Assembly: GCF_040111675.1 (NCBI RefSeq)
Contig: NZ_CP157794.1
Span: 978,001-1,042,000 of the forward strand
Source: Salinarimonas sp.
GTDB taxonomy: Bacteria; Pseudomonadota; Alphaproteobacteria; Rhizobiales; Beijerinckiaceae
Direction: 5' to 3'
DNA: 64,000 bases
In this document: positions 35,352 to 43,807 of the stretch, piece after piece
Numbering within the stretch: the stretch's first letter is position 1
Layout: the number at the start of each line of letters is the position of its first letter
Translations under genes and position numbers: made by a program
The notes under the pieces: generated by a model
The model's database searches: none
The model's input: only the letters and a program-made list of their open reading frames with translations
What the model was told of the DNA's origin: nothing

Positions 35352-35605
35352 AGGCGACGTCTCCCGGTTCGGTGTACCCTCACCCGAGCCGGGAGGTCGT
35401 GCGGATCGCTCATTGGAAGGCGCTCCGGCTGGCAGGCTCAGGCGCTACACCCCGTGGTCCGTCCGGTCCTCCCGGCACCTGCCGCGCGGCGGGTCTCATA
35501 CGGGCCCTCGAAGGGCAAGCGACGCCGGCCGTCGCGGCAGGCGCTCGGGCTGGCGAATACTACGCCGCTCCGCGGCTCCGCATCCGCCAGCCCGAAGGTG
35601 CACCA
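35352..35605 (-). ncRNA. Candidate bridge RNA region of the IS110 element
   Basis: The 254-bp non-coding end upstream of the transposase. It contains a 12-bp stem with one wobble (35361-35372 with 35384-35395, CTCCCGGTTCGG / CCGAGCCGGGAG) and further GC-rich repeats. In IS110 elements this end encodes the bridge RNA that pairs with target and donor DNA. No element-specific guide loops can be assigned here by eye. Confidence 0.4.
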
Positions 35606-36028
35606 ATGAGCGACGGGCCGCAGGTCGCCGTCGACACGTCGGCCCTGGCGGCGATTCTCCTCGACGAGCCCGACCGCGCTCGTTTTCAGCCGTGGCTCGA
35701 GCGCGCGGCCTGTCTGATCGGCGCTCCGAGCCTCCTCGAACTCTACCAGGTGGTCTCCACGCGCCGGGGTGACGAGGAGGCGCTCGCCGCGATCAGGACG
35801 CTCCTCTCCCAGCCCAACGTCACCGTCGTGCCCTTCGACGTCGACCACTACCGCCTCGCCGCCGACGCGTTCCGGCGCTTCGGCAAGGGGCGCGACCACC
35901 CGGCGCGGCTGAATTTCGGCTATTGCCTCGCCTACGCCGTCGCGCGGCGCGCCGGAGCGGCCCTCCTGTACAAGGGGACCGATTTCGGGCACACCGACCT
36001 GGCCTTCGCGCCAGGACAGATCCCGTGA
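35606..36028 (+). CDS. vapC: VapC-type PIN-domain toxin with a lost catalytic Asp
   Basis: A 140-residue PIN-domain protein, partner of vapB at 33838. Catalytic acids are seen at Asp10 ([11 protein letters not shown]), Glu45 ([10 protein letters not shown]) and Asp126 ([11 protein letters not shown]). At the third acidic position of the family, LNFGDCLAYA, this protein has [10 protein letters not shown] (Tyr106, codon TAT); a single G-to-T change from GAT would explain it. The toxin is therefore probably inactive or weakened. ATG at 35606 is inside the ATGAG repeat flanking the IS110 element. Its stop overlaps the proB GTG (GTGA), so reading through vapC may still serve proB translation. Confidence 0.85.
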   Translation: MSDGPQVAVDTSALAAILLDEPDRARFQPWLERAACLIGAPSLLELYQVVSTRRGDEEALAAIRTLLSQPNVTVVPFDVDHYRLAADAFRRFGKGRDHPARLNFGYCLAYAVARRAGAALLYKGTDFGHTDLAFAPGQIP

Positions 36029-37176
36029 CCGCCCCCTCCGCCACACCCGCCGAGACCCCCGCCCTCTCGCAGTTCCGCCGCGTCGTCATCAAGGTCGGCT
36101 CGGCGCTGCTGGTCGATCGCGCCCGCGGGCGGCTCAAGGCCGCCTGGCTCGCCGCCCTCGCGGAGGACATCGCCGATCTGCACGCGCGCGGGGCGGACGT
36201 GCTCGTCGTCTCCTCGGGCGCCATCGCCATGGGCCGCTCCGTGCTGCCGCTTCCCGCCGGCCCGCTGCGGCTCGAGGAGAGCCAGGCGGCCGCGGCCGTC
36301 GGGCAGATCGCGCTCGCGCGGGTCTGGGCCGAGGTGCTCGGCCATCACGGCATCGGTGCGGGCCAGATCCTGGTGACGCTCGGCGACACCGAGGAGCGGC
36401 GGCGGTACCTCAACGCCCGCGCCACCTTGAAGAAGCTCCTCGAGATGCGCGCCGTGCCCGTCGTCAACGAGAACGACACGGTGGCGACCACCGAGATCCG
36501 CTACGGCGACAACGACCGCCTCGCCGCGCGCGTCGCGGCCATGATCGGCGCGGACCTTCTGGTGCTGTTCTCCGACATCGACGGCCTCTACACCGCCCCG
36601 CCGGCGAGCGACCCGGGCGCGGCGCACATCCCCCACGTGCCGAAGATCACCGCCGAGATCGAGGCGATGGCCGGCGGCGCCGGCTCCGAGCTCTCCCGCG
36701 GGGGCATGCGCACCAAGATCGAGGCGGCGAAGATCGCCACCGGCGCGGGCGCGACCATGCTGATCGCTCATGGCGGGCCGAAGAACCCGCTGCGGGCCGT
36801 GGAGGCCGGCGCGCGCTGCACCTGGTTCGCGCCGCAATCCTCGCCCGAGCGCGCCCGCAAGACCTGGATCGCCGGCGCGCTGGAGCCCAGGGGCGCGCTC
36901 TTCGTCGACGCCGGCGCGGCCAAGGCCCTGCGCGCGGGCGCGAGCCTGCTGCCGGCGGGCGTCGTGCGCGTCGAGGGCGCCTTCGCCCGCGGCGACGCGG
37001 TCTCGATCCGCGACGAGCGCGGCCGTGAGATCGGCCGCGGCCTCGTCGCCTACGATCGGGAGGACGCCGCCCGCATCGCCGGCCGCAAGACCGGCGAGAT
37101 CGAGGCGATTCTCGGCTTCCGCGGGCGCGACGCCATGGTCCACCGGGACGATCTGGCGTTGGGCGGGGAGGGCTGA
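36025..37176 (+). CDS. proB: Glutamate 5-kinase
   Basis: A 383-residue glutamate 5-kinase, first step of proline synthesis. The amino-acid kinase domain has [44 protein letters not shown] and SDIDGLYT. The C-terminal PUA domain (about 290-375) contains [16 protein letters not shown] and [16 protein letters not shown] at 36025 overlaps the vapC stop; about 15 residues precede the conserved VVIKVG strand, so a later start is possible. The usual partner proA is not downstream; a gene on the other strand begins within 11 bp. Confidence 0.94.
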   Translation: MTAPSATPAETPALSQFRRVVIKVGSALLVDRARGRLKAAWLAALAEDIADLHARGADVLVVSSGAIAMGRSVLPLPAGPLRLEESQAAAAVGQIALARVWAEVLGHHGIGAGQILVTLGDTEERRRYLNARATLKKLLEMRAVPVVNENDTVATTEIRYGDNDRLAARVAAMIGADLLVLFSDIDGLYTAPPASDPGAAHIPHVPKITAEIEAMAGGAGSELSRGGMRTKIEAAKIATGAGATMLIAHGGPKNPLRAVEAGARCTWFAPQSSPERARKTWIAGALEPRGALFVDAGAAKALRAGASLLPAGVVRVEGAFARGDAVSIRDERGREIGRGLVAYDREDAARIAGRKTGEIEAILGFRGRDAMVHRDDLALGGEG

Positions 37177-37186
37177 GCCTGCGGGA

Positions 37187-38257
37187 TCAGCGGGTGGCGG
37201 AGAGGTCGACGACCACCTGGCCGTGGTCCGACGCCTCCTTGTCGGCGCGATCCCACCGCCCGACCAGATGGGAAATGTGGTCGTTGAAGACGACGTGCCG
37301 GGCGACCCGCCCGATGTGATCGGGATTGCGCTCGACGAAGGCGTTCGAGACCAGGATGTAGTCGATGACACCCGGCTCGCCTTGGAACCTGTACGTTTCC
37401 GGCCGCGTCGCGCCGCCCGGGTTCGGCGCCAGATCGTAGGCGTCCTGGAAGCGGAAATCGTAGAGGCTGGCATCGACGCCCTGCGGCCATGTCGACCGCT
37501 TGTGCTCGCCGATTTCGGAGACGTGGACGACCATGCGCAGCGAGTCCAGGACCACGGAGCGCTCGTTGTCGTTGAGGTCGCCCATCACGAGGACGCCGCG
37601 ATCGCCGTCCGCGGTCATCTCGTCGGCAAGGCGCGCATACAGCGCGGCCGCTTCGGCGCCCCGCTGCAGGAGGGCGGCGATCTGGCCGCGGGAAATGCGG
37701 CGCATCGTGTCGGCGGCGCGCAGGCGCCAAGCCGCCACGTCCACGTCCTCGTCGCCGTACTCGACATCGTCCATGATCGGTCGCTTCGATTTCAGATGCG
37801 CGACATAGACCGTGATCTCTCCGAAATCGGGGGTCCCGACGACGGCGCGCAGCGGCGCGCGCGAGAAGGCGAACGTTTCGGCGACCGGCAGAAGGCCCGC
37901 ATCGCGGAAGAACGCCACGAGCTCGGCATCGACGCCGATCCGCTCGAAGTGGGTGATCGGGAACCGGGAGGCCAGAGCGACGACCGGTCGAACGTAGATC
38001 GTCGGATCGACGTCCGACAGGCCCGGTTGTTCCGCGGTGACGAAATGTGAATAGCCGGCTTGCTCGACGAGCTGCTTCAGCTCCTCTACCGCGAAGACCT
38101 CCTGGAAGCCGACCACATCGGCGTCCAGGCGCATCAGCTGCTGAGAGATCCAGGCTTTCTTACGTGTCCAGCCCGATCCGCTGTAGCTGTTGCTCTTGCG
38201 GTACCACGACTTGTCCGGCTCGGCGAAATTGTAGAGGTTGAAGGTCCCAGCTCGCAT
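37187..38257 (-). CDS. Endonuclease/exonuclease/phosphatase (EEP) family protein
   Basis: A 356-residue EEP-fold metal hydrolase. Seen are the first Asn strand (GTFNLYNF), the metal Glu in VGFQEVF, the central VMGDLNDNE, the DYILVSNAF strand and the terminal SDHGQVVVDL. No signal peptide is visible, so the protein is cytoplasmic. The family covers DNases, phosphodiesterases and lipid phosphatases; the closest functional guess is a nuclease or phosphatase of unknown substrate. ATG at 38257 starts directly before the conserved first strand. Composition is lower in GC than the surrounding genes, and it occupies the place where proA would be expected. It may be acquired. Confidence 0.8.
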   Translation of the reverse strand: MRAGTFNLYNFAEPDKSWYRKSNSYSGSGWTRKKAWISQQLMRLDADVVGFQEVFAVEELKQLVEQAGYSHFVTAEQPGLSDVDPTIYVRPVVALASRFPITHFERIGVDAELVAFFRDAGLLPVAETFAFSRAPLRAVVGTPDFGEITVYVAHLKSKRPIMDDVEYGDEDVDVAAWRLRAADTMRRISRGQIAALLQRGAEAAALYARLADEMTADGDRGVLVMGDLNDNERSVVLDSLRMVVHVSEIGEHKRSTWPQGVDASLYDFRFQDAYDLAPNPGGATRPETYRFQGEPGVIDYILVSNAFVERNPDHIGRVARHVVFNDHISHLVGRWDRADKEASDHGQVVVDLSATR

Positions 38258-38354
38258 GCCCGCCTCCCCCGTCCGACATCGCATGTGCGGCACGGAAGCA
38301 AGCCTCAATCATCGAGGATTGTCCAGGGCAGAATCGACATGCCGGATCTAGCAA

Positions 38355-40058
38355 TCACTGCGCGTCCATGGATCGGACGCGCAGGATCCGCGCCTCCCAC
38401 GGCGCGAGCCGGTCCTCCGCCCCGCCCTGCGGGCTCGCGAACACCGCCCTCGCCCCGGCGAAATCCTCCGGCGGCGCGAACGGCGTCGCCTCGCCCGAGA
38501 GGTTGAGCGCGACGAGGCAGGCGTCGTCCGCGATCCGTCGCTCGAACACGAACAGCCGCGCGTGCTCCGGGTCGCGGTCGCGATAGTCGCCGTAGACCAG
38601 CGGCGGCGTCTCCCGGCGAAGCCGGATCAGCCGGCGATAGGCGTGGTAGATCGACCCCGCGTCGTCCTGCGCCGCCGCCGCGTTGATCTCCCGGTAGTTC
38701 GGGTTGACCGGGAACCACGGCGCCCCCGTCGTGAACCCCGCGTTCGGCGAGGCGTCCCACTGCATCGGCGTGCGGGCGTGGTCGCGCGAGGTCTTCAGCA
38801 GGGCGGCGAGCACCTCTTGCGCCGACGTTCGCCCGGTCTCCACCTCGTCCGCCCAGGCGCCCTTGGCCTCGACGTCGTCGAAATCCTCGATCCCGCGGAA
38901 GGGGTAGTTCGTCATCCCGATCTCGTCGCCCTGATAGACGAAGGGCGTGCCCTTGAGCGTCGTCAGAAGCGTCGCCAGCGCGATCGCGGAGCGTACCCGC
39001 CATTCCGGCCGGTCGTCGCCGAAATGCGAGACGAGGCGCGGGTTGTCGTGGTTCGACAGGCAGAGCGTGCGCCAGGCCGTGCGGCCCATCAGCCGCTCCT
39101 GCTCGGAGAACACCCGCTTGAGGTCGGGCAGCGTCCAGGGCCGCCAGCGCCAGCCCTCGGCGCGGTCGATGCGCACCGCGTCGAAATGGATGAGCATGTC
39201 GAGCGGCCCGGTCTCCTCGTCGACCAGCCGCGCCGCCTGCGCGAAGGTCACCCCGAAGGCCTCGCCGATCGCGACCTTGTCCGCCCCGCGATAGACCTCG
39301 TCCCGCATCTCGGAGAGATGCTCCAGGAGCCGCGGTCCGTTCGCGTGGAAATATTGCGGCTGCGCCCGGTGCTCCGGCGGATAGTCGGCAAAGGACCGAT
39401 CCTTCGACACGAAGGCGATGACGTCGAGCCGGAAGCCGTCGACGCCCTTGTCGAGCCAGAAGCGCATCACGTCGTAGATCGCCGCGCGCGCCGCCTCGCT
39501 CTCCCAGTTCAGGTCCGGCTGCTTTGCGTGGAAGAGGTGCATGTACCACGCGCCGGTCGCGTCGTCGCGCGCCCAGGCCGAGCCGCCGAAGAACGAGCGC
39601 CAGTCGTTCGGCGGCGCCGCGCCCCCGTCGCGCCCCTCGCGCCAGATATACCAGTCGCGCTTGTCGCTCTCGCGCGACGCGCGGCTCTCCACGAACCAGG
39701 CGTGTTCGTCGCTCGAATGGTTCACCACCATGTCGACGACGAGCCGCATGCCCCGCGCCTTCACCGCGGCGAGCAGCGCGTCGAAATCGGCCATCGCGCC
39801 GTATTCGGCCGCGACCTTCAGGTAGTCGCGGATGTCGTAGCCGTTGTCGACGTTGGGACTGTCGTAATGCGGCGAGAGCCAGATCGCGTCGACGCCGAGC
39901 CCGGCGATGTGGTCGAGCCTCTCGATCACGCCCTGGAGATCGCCGATCCCGTCGCCGGTCGTGTCCCGGAACGAGCGCGGCCAGACCTGGTAGAACACCG
40001 CCTCCTTCCACCAGTGCCGGACATGCCCGTTGACGCGATCCCCCGCGCTCTCGCTCAC
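38355..40058 (-). CDS. GH13 alpha-glucosidase
   Basis: A 567-residue glycoside hydrolase of family 13. The (beta/alpha)8 motifs are present: VVNHSSDEH (region I-like), nucleophile Asp in GFRLDVIAF, acid/base Glu in AIGEAFG, and the third acid in LSNHDNPR. The start VFYQVWPRSFRDTTGDGIGDL and HARTPMQWDASPNAGF are typical of intracellular alpha-glucosidase and oligo-1,6-glucosidase. GTG at 40058 overlaps the stop of sppA (GTGA on the minus strand), so the two are coupled. It should release glucose from short alpha-glucosides such as maltose or sucrose-related sugars. Confidence 0.9.
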   Translation of the reverse strand: MSESAGDRVNGHVRHWWKEAVFYQVWPRSFRDTTGDGIGDLQGVIERLDHIAGLGVDAIWLSPHYDSPNVDNGYDIRDYLKVAAEYGAMADFDALLAAVKARGMRLVVDMVVNHSSDEHAWFVESRASRESDKRDWYIWREGRDGGAAPPNDWRSFFGGSAWARDDATGAWYMHLFHAKQPDLNWESEAARAAIYDVMRFWLDKGVDGFRLDVIAFVSKDRSFADYPPEHRAQPQYFHANGPRLLEHLSEMRDEVYRGADKVAIGEAFGVTFAQAARLVDEETGPLDMLIHFDAVRIDRAEGWRWRPWTLPDLKRVFSEQERLMGRTAWRTLCLSNHDNPRLVSHFGDDRPEWRVRSAIALATLLTTLKGTPFVYQGDEIGMTNYPFRGIEDFDDVEAKGAWADEVETGRTSAQEVLAALLKTSRDHARTPMQWDASPNAGFTTGAPWFPVNPNYREINAAAAQDDAGSIYHAYRRLIRLRRETPPLVYGDYRDRDPEHARLFVFERRIADDACLVALNLSGEATPFAPPEDFAGARAVFASPQGGAEDRLAPWEARILRVRSMDAQ

Positions 40059-40960
40059 AGGCCGAGCCGCGCCCAGAGCGCGCGCTCCTCCAGCGCCGCC
40101 AGCGCCTCGCGCGGATCGACGAGCCCGCCGCCGCCGAGAAGCCCGCCGATCCCGCCGCCCAGCGGCGCCTCCTGCGCCGGCCCGCGGCGCAGGAGCTGCT
40201 GGACGAGCCCCGGCCGCGGCGGCTGCACCAGGCGCAGCCGCACCTTCTCGCCGAGCTTGCCGCGCATCACCGTGCGGATCTCGCCGATCCCGTCGACGAG
40301 CCCCAGGGCCTGCGCGTCCGCGCCGGCCCAGAAGGCGCCGGAGAACAATTCCGCCTCCTGCGTCAGGTCGAGCTTGTCGCCCCGGCGCGCGCGCACGAGA
40401 TCCTTGAAGCCGGCGAAGATCCGCTCCTGGATCGTGCGCAGGCGCGCGACGTCGTTGGGATCCTCGGGCTTGAACGGATCGAGGATCGCCTTGTTCTCGC
40501 CCGTCGTGTAGAGCCGCCGCTCGACGCCCCAGCGGCCGATCAGCTCGTGGAAGCCGAAGCCGCCGGAGACGACGCCGATCGAGCCGACGATGGAATTGTC
40601 GTCGGCGAAGATCTCGTCCGCCGCACAGGCGATCATGTACCCGCCGGACGCCGCCGCGTCCTCGCAGAAGGCGTAGACCGGCAGCTTCTTCTCCTCGGCG
40701 AGGAGCCGGATGCGCCGATGGATCAGGTGCGACTGGGTGGGCGAGCCGCCGGGCGAGTTCACGAGCAGCGCCACCGCCTTCGCACCCGGCGCCGTGAACG
40801 CCTTCTCGAGCGCCGACGCCACCCCCTGGAAGCTCAAGCCCTGCCGCAGCCCCGTCGACACCCCGATCGCCCCCGACATCCGCACCACCGGCACCAGAGG
40901 ATGCTCGGCGCGAAAGCGCGGCGAGACGAGAAAGCGCAGGCGATCGGCGAGGGAGGGCAA
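40055..40960 (-). CDS. sppA: S49 family signal-peptide peptidase (SppA/SohB-like)
   Basis: A 301-residue serine peptidase of the short S49 type. Blocks are VVRMSGAIG, LLVNSPGGSPTQS and the catalytic Ser in DAAASGGYMIA. SIVGSIGVVSGGFG follows, with the likely general-base Lys in GENKAILDPF. There is no clear N-terminal membrane anchor. The start is TTG at 40960, chosen because GGAAGGAGC lies 8 bp before it and the family N-terminus follows. The C-terminal Gly-rich tail (GGGIGGLLGGGG) is probably flexible. Confidence 0.88.
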   Translation of the reverse strand: MPSLADRLRFLVSPRFRAEHPLVPVVRMSGAIGVSTGLRQGLSFQGVASALEKAFTAPGAKAVALLVNSPGGSPTQSHLIHRRIRLLAEEKKLPVYAFCEDAAASGGYMIACAADEIFADDNSIVGSIGVVSGGFGFHELIGRWGVERRLYTTGENKAILDPFKPEDPNDVARLRTIQERIFAGFKDLVRARRGDKLDLTQEAELFSGAFWAGADAQALGLVDGIGEIRTVMRGKLGEKVRLRLVQPPRPGLVQQLLRRGPAQEAPLGGGIGGLLGGGGLVDPREALAALEERALWARLGL

Positions 40961-41032
40961 GGCGGGGGCTCCTTCCGGCGTGGCAGGGGAGATGTAGGCC
41001 GAAGGGGGGCGGGGGGCAAGCTGGGGGCGGGA

Positions 41033-42229
41033 TCAGGAGGCGGCGGCGCGGCGGGGGAGGGGCGCGTCGGCGGGCTCGTCCGCCGCCTCGCCGAAGATCT
41101 CGTGCAGGAGAGCGGGGAGGAGGGCGTCGAGGTCGGCGGAGGCCTGCGCCCGCAGCCGCGCCGCCTCCCGGACGCGCGCCTGGATCGCGTCGAACCAAAG
41201 CTGTCGGGATAGTGGGGGGACGGGGACGGCGATGGCTTCCAAGCCTTTCTGCGACAGTGTTCGATTGCGATCTGCGCTGCCCGGAGACGCGGCTTGGATT
41301 TGATCGAGGCCCGTAGGAGAATGCAGGTAAAAGGCGACGAAGCTTGGCACAGCGGCATCAGCATCGACGACGCAAGTGAGGTACCTGTGCGATCCGACGC
41401 GGCCGTGATCGGATGCAGTTGCGACGGCGAATGCGCCCTCCCATGCCTTGATGTTACTGAAGACAAGATCTCCCTCCTGAACGAGGAAGAGCTTCTGCCA
41501 GCTCAGATCCGCGCCTTTCACAGTCGGCTTGTGGAAGGTGCCGCGCCCGAACGAGCGCACGCCCAGCTCCGGGTACTCCGCTTCCGGATCGATCTCCACG
41601 GGGCGGCGCACCAGGGGTGCGACGTCGCGCATCGGGCGCCGCGGCGCGTCCTCGATCGCCTGGCGAAAGGCGGAGCGCAGCAGCGCCTGCGCCTCGCGCT
41701 CCGCCGCCTCGGCCGCACGCCGCCGCTCCTCCACGAGCGCCGCCGCCCGGTCGAGCCGCGCGACGATGCGGCGCTGCTCGGGGAGGGGCGGGAGGGGAAT
41801 TTCCAAGCTCAGGAAGCCTTCGACAGATACCACGTCCCGTCGAGCACCCATTCCTCGTGAAGTGGCCTTCAAAAGTGCCCAGACTGGTGCAAAACTAAAG
41901 TACCATCCCAAATATCTAGGATCAATCAATTCAGATGATATTTTGAAGGTTGGAAAATGTGGTGATATATAGCGGCCCGCCAGGGCTTCTGGAACGATGG
42001 CTATTGCACCTTCCCAGGCCTTGAGCTTGCTCATTACAATTGATCCGGCTTCCAGGCGGTGGAGCTTCTTGTAGGTCGTTTCGGCGCCGCTTATTGGAGG
42101 ACGTGCAAACAAGCCCCTTCCGAATCCATACACACCGGCAATATCATAAGTCGTATTTGGGTGGACATCTATAGTGCTGAGCTCAAGCCGCAGCACCTCC
42201 CCCAGCGGCACCTTCGCCCAGCGTCTCAT
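41033..42229 (-). CDS. hsdS: Second type I R-M specificity subunit HsdS
   Basis: A 398-residue specificity subunit. Recognition domain 1 spans about 8-140 (FGRGLFARPPISGAETTY). A conserved helix follows (LPPLPEQRRIVARLDRAAAL). Recognition domain 2 spans about 205-340 (SFGRGTFHKPTVKGADLS, an internal repeat of the first), and the final helix ends LLPALLHEIFGE. ATG at 42229 overlaps the hsdM stop (ATGA). Recognition domain 1 DNA (about 41870-42190) is strikingly AT-rich against the near-70% GC flanks, and domain 2 less so. This is a sign of domain exchange. Confidence 0.9.
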   Translation of the reverse strand: MRRWAKVPLGEVLRLELSTIDVHPNTTYDIAGVYGFGRGLFARPPISGAETTYKKLHRLEAGSIVMSKLKAWEGAIAIVPEALAGRYISPHFPTFKISSELIDPRYLGWYFSFAPVWALLKATSRGMGARRDVVSVEGFLSLEIPLPPLPEQRRIVARLDRAAALVEERRRAAEAAEREAQALLRSAFRQAIEDAPRRPMRDVAPLVRRPVEIDPEAEYPELGVRSFGRGTFHKPTVKGADLSWQKLFLVQEGDLVFSNIKAWEGAFAVATASDHGRVGSHRYLTCVVDADAAVPSFVAFYLHSPTGLDQIQAASPGSADRNRTLSQKGLEAIAVPVPPLSRQLWFDAIQARVREAARLRAQASADLDALLPALLHEIFGEAADEPADAPLPRRAAAS

Positions 42230-43788
42230 TCCACCCCCTCCGCCACCGCGGCGCGCAGCTCCCGCATGATCTCCAGGATGCGCGTCTCCTGCGCGATCAC
42301 GCCGTCGAGGATCTCCGCCGGGCTGCGGTGGTCGATCTCCTCGGCCGCGTGCGGGTTCTTCAGGTCGAGGTTGCAGGCGACGACGCGGCCCTGCGCGTCG
42401 CGGCGCACCAGCTCCGCGGCGTCGACGCGCCAGGCGCGGGGGCCTTCCTCCCGGCTCGCCCACCAGGCGCGGCACGCGGCGAAATCCTCGACGGTCATCG
42501 GCGCCGTCTTCGAGTACTTCCGCCGGCCCTCCGGCCGCGGCTGCTCCCAGTACCAGATCTCCTTCGTCGGTCCAGACGTGTCGAAGAAGATCAGGTTCGT
42601 CGGGATGTCGGTGTAGGGCGCGAAGACGCCTTCCGGCAGGCGCACGATCGTGTGCAGGTTGAACTCGGCCAGAAGCTCGGCCTTGATGCGGGCCGAGAGG
42701 CCGTCGCCGAACAGCGTGCCGTTCGGCACGACGACGCCCGCACGCCCGCGCCCGCCGCGCTTGAGCCGGCGCATGATCAATTGCAGGAACAGGAGCGCCG
42801 TCTCCGCCGTGCGCTTGTCCTCCGGGAAATTGTTGAGGATGCCCGCCTCCTCCTCGCCGCCGAAAGGCGGGTTGGTGAGGATGACGTCGACGCGGTCCTT
42901 CTCGCCGATCTCGGCGAGGCGCACGCCGAGCGCGTTGTCGAAGGCGACGTTCGGCGCCTCCAGCCCGTGCAGCAGCAGGTTCATCTGCGCGAGGAGGAAC
43001 GGCAGCGGCTTCGCCTCGACGCCGATGAGGGTCTCGTGCTGCAGCGTCTCGCGGTCGTCGACCTTTCGCGCCCGCGGCGCGAGATGCTCGTAGGTTTCGG
43101 AGAGGAAGCCGCCCGTGCCGCAGGCGGGGTCGAGCACCGTCTCGCCGAGCTTCGGGTCGAGGACGTCGACCATGAAGCGCACCACGGCGCGGGGCGTATA
43201 GAACTCGCCCGAGTCGCCGGCGGCGTCGCGCATCTCGCGCAGCAGCGTCTCGTAGAGCCGGCCGAGGGTGTGCATCTCCTCGGAGGAATCGAAATGGATG
43301 CCCTGGACGAGGTTGATCACGTCCTTAAGCAGGTAGCCGCTCGCCATCCGGTTGGAGAGCCCCGCGAAGACGGTCGCGATCACGTCGCGGCGCTGGCGGC
43401 GGCCGTTGTCGCCGCGCAGGCTGCGCAGATAGGCGAAGAGGCCCGCGCCCTCGCTGCCGTCGGGCCGGATCGCCGTCTCGGCGGAGAGGAAGGTCAGGAG
43501 ATCGGGGCCCGTGATCCCGTCCGCGGGCGCGGCCCAGTCGCGCCAGCGGTAGGGCGGCTCGATCAGCGGCTTGTAGCTCTTGCCGGCGAGCGCGGCGCGG
43601 CTCTCCTCGATCTTCTCCCAATCGTCCAGGAACTTGAGGAACATCACCCAGGTGAGCACCGGCAGGCGATCGAGATCGCCGCTCAGCCCCCGGTCCTTGC
43701 GCATGACCTTGCGGGCGGACTTGATGATGCTGTCGAGCCGTTGCGCTGTGGTCTGAGTCTTCTTCTCGCCGCGAGGGGATCGCGCCAC
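42226..43788 (-). CDS. hsdM: Second type I R-M methyltransferase HsdM
   Basis: A 520-residue methyltransferase of another HsdM subgroup than the one at 18.5 kb. There is no extra N-terminal winged helix; it starts directly with the helical domain (SIIKSARKVMRKDRGLSGD). SAM motif I is DPACGTGGF and catalytic motif IV is NPPFGG. The C-terminal helices contact HsdS. It lies 19 bp after hsdR on the minus strand and overlaps hsdS. Confidence 0.93.
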   Translation of the reverse strand: MARSPRGEKKTQTTAQRLDSIIKSARKVMRKDRGLSGDLDRLPVLTWVMFLKFLDDWEKIEESRAALAGKSYKPLIEPPYRWRDWAAPADGITGPDLLTFLSAETAIRPDGSEGAGLFAYLRSLRGDNGRRQRRDVIATVFAGLSNRMASGYLLKDVINLVQGIHFDSSEEMHTLGRLYETLLREMRDAAGDSGEFYTPRAVVRFMVDVLDPKLGETVLDPACGTGGFLSETYEHLAPRARKVDDRETLQHETLIGVEAKPLPFLLAQMNLLLHGLEAPNVAFDNALGVRLAEIGEKDRVDVILTNPPFGGEEEAGILNNFPEDKRTAETALLFLQLIMRRLKRGGRGRAGVVVPNGTLFGDGLSARIKAELLAEFNLHTIVRLPEGVFAPYTDIPTNLIFFDTSGPTKEIWYWEQPRPEGRRKYSKTAPMTVEDFAACRAWWASREEGPRAWRVDAAELVRRDAQGRVVACNLDLKNPHAAEEIDHRSPAEILDGVIAQETRILEIMRELRAAVAEGVE

Positions 43789-43807
43789 CGGTGATGCCTC
43801 CTGTTCG

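Larger units (their letters stand above)
34121..35605 (-). mobile_element. IS110-family insertion sequence (about 1485 bp)
   Basis: Contains a complete DEDD transposase on the minus strand with about 25 bp of DNA behind it and 254 bp before it. No terminal inverted repeats, as expected. Both sides carry ATGAG (34116-34120 and 35606-35610). The left copy belongs to the vapB stop and the right copy to the vapC start, so the element entered the vapB-vapC junction. The exact ends could shift by up to 5 bp because of this repeat. A long non-coding end upstream of the transposase and a short one downstream match the IS110 group rather than IS1111. Confidence 0.85.
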
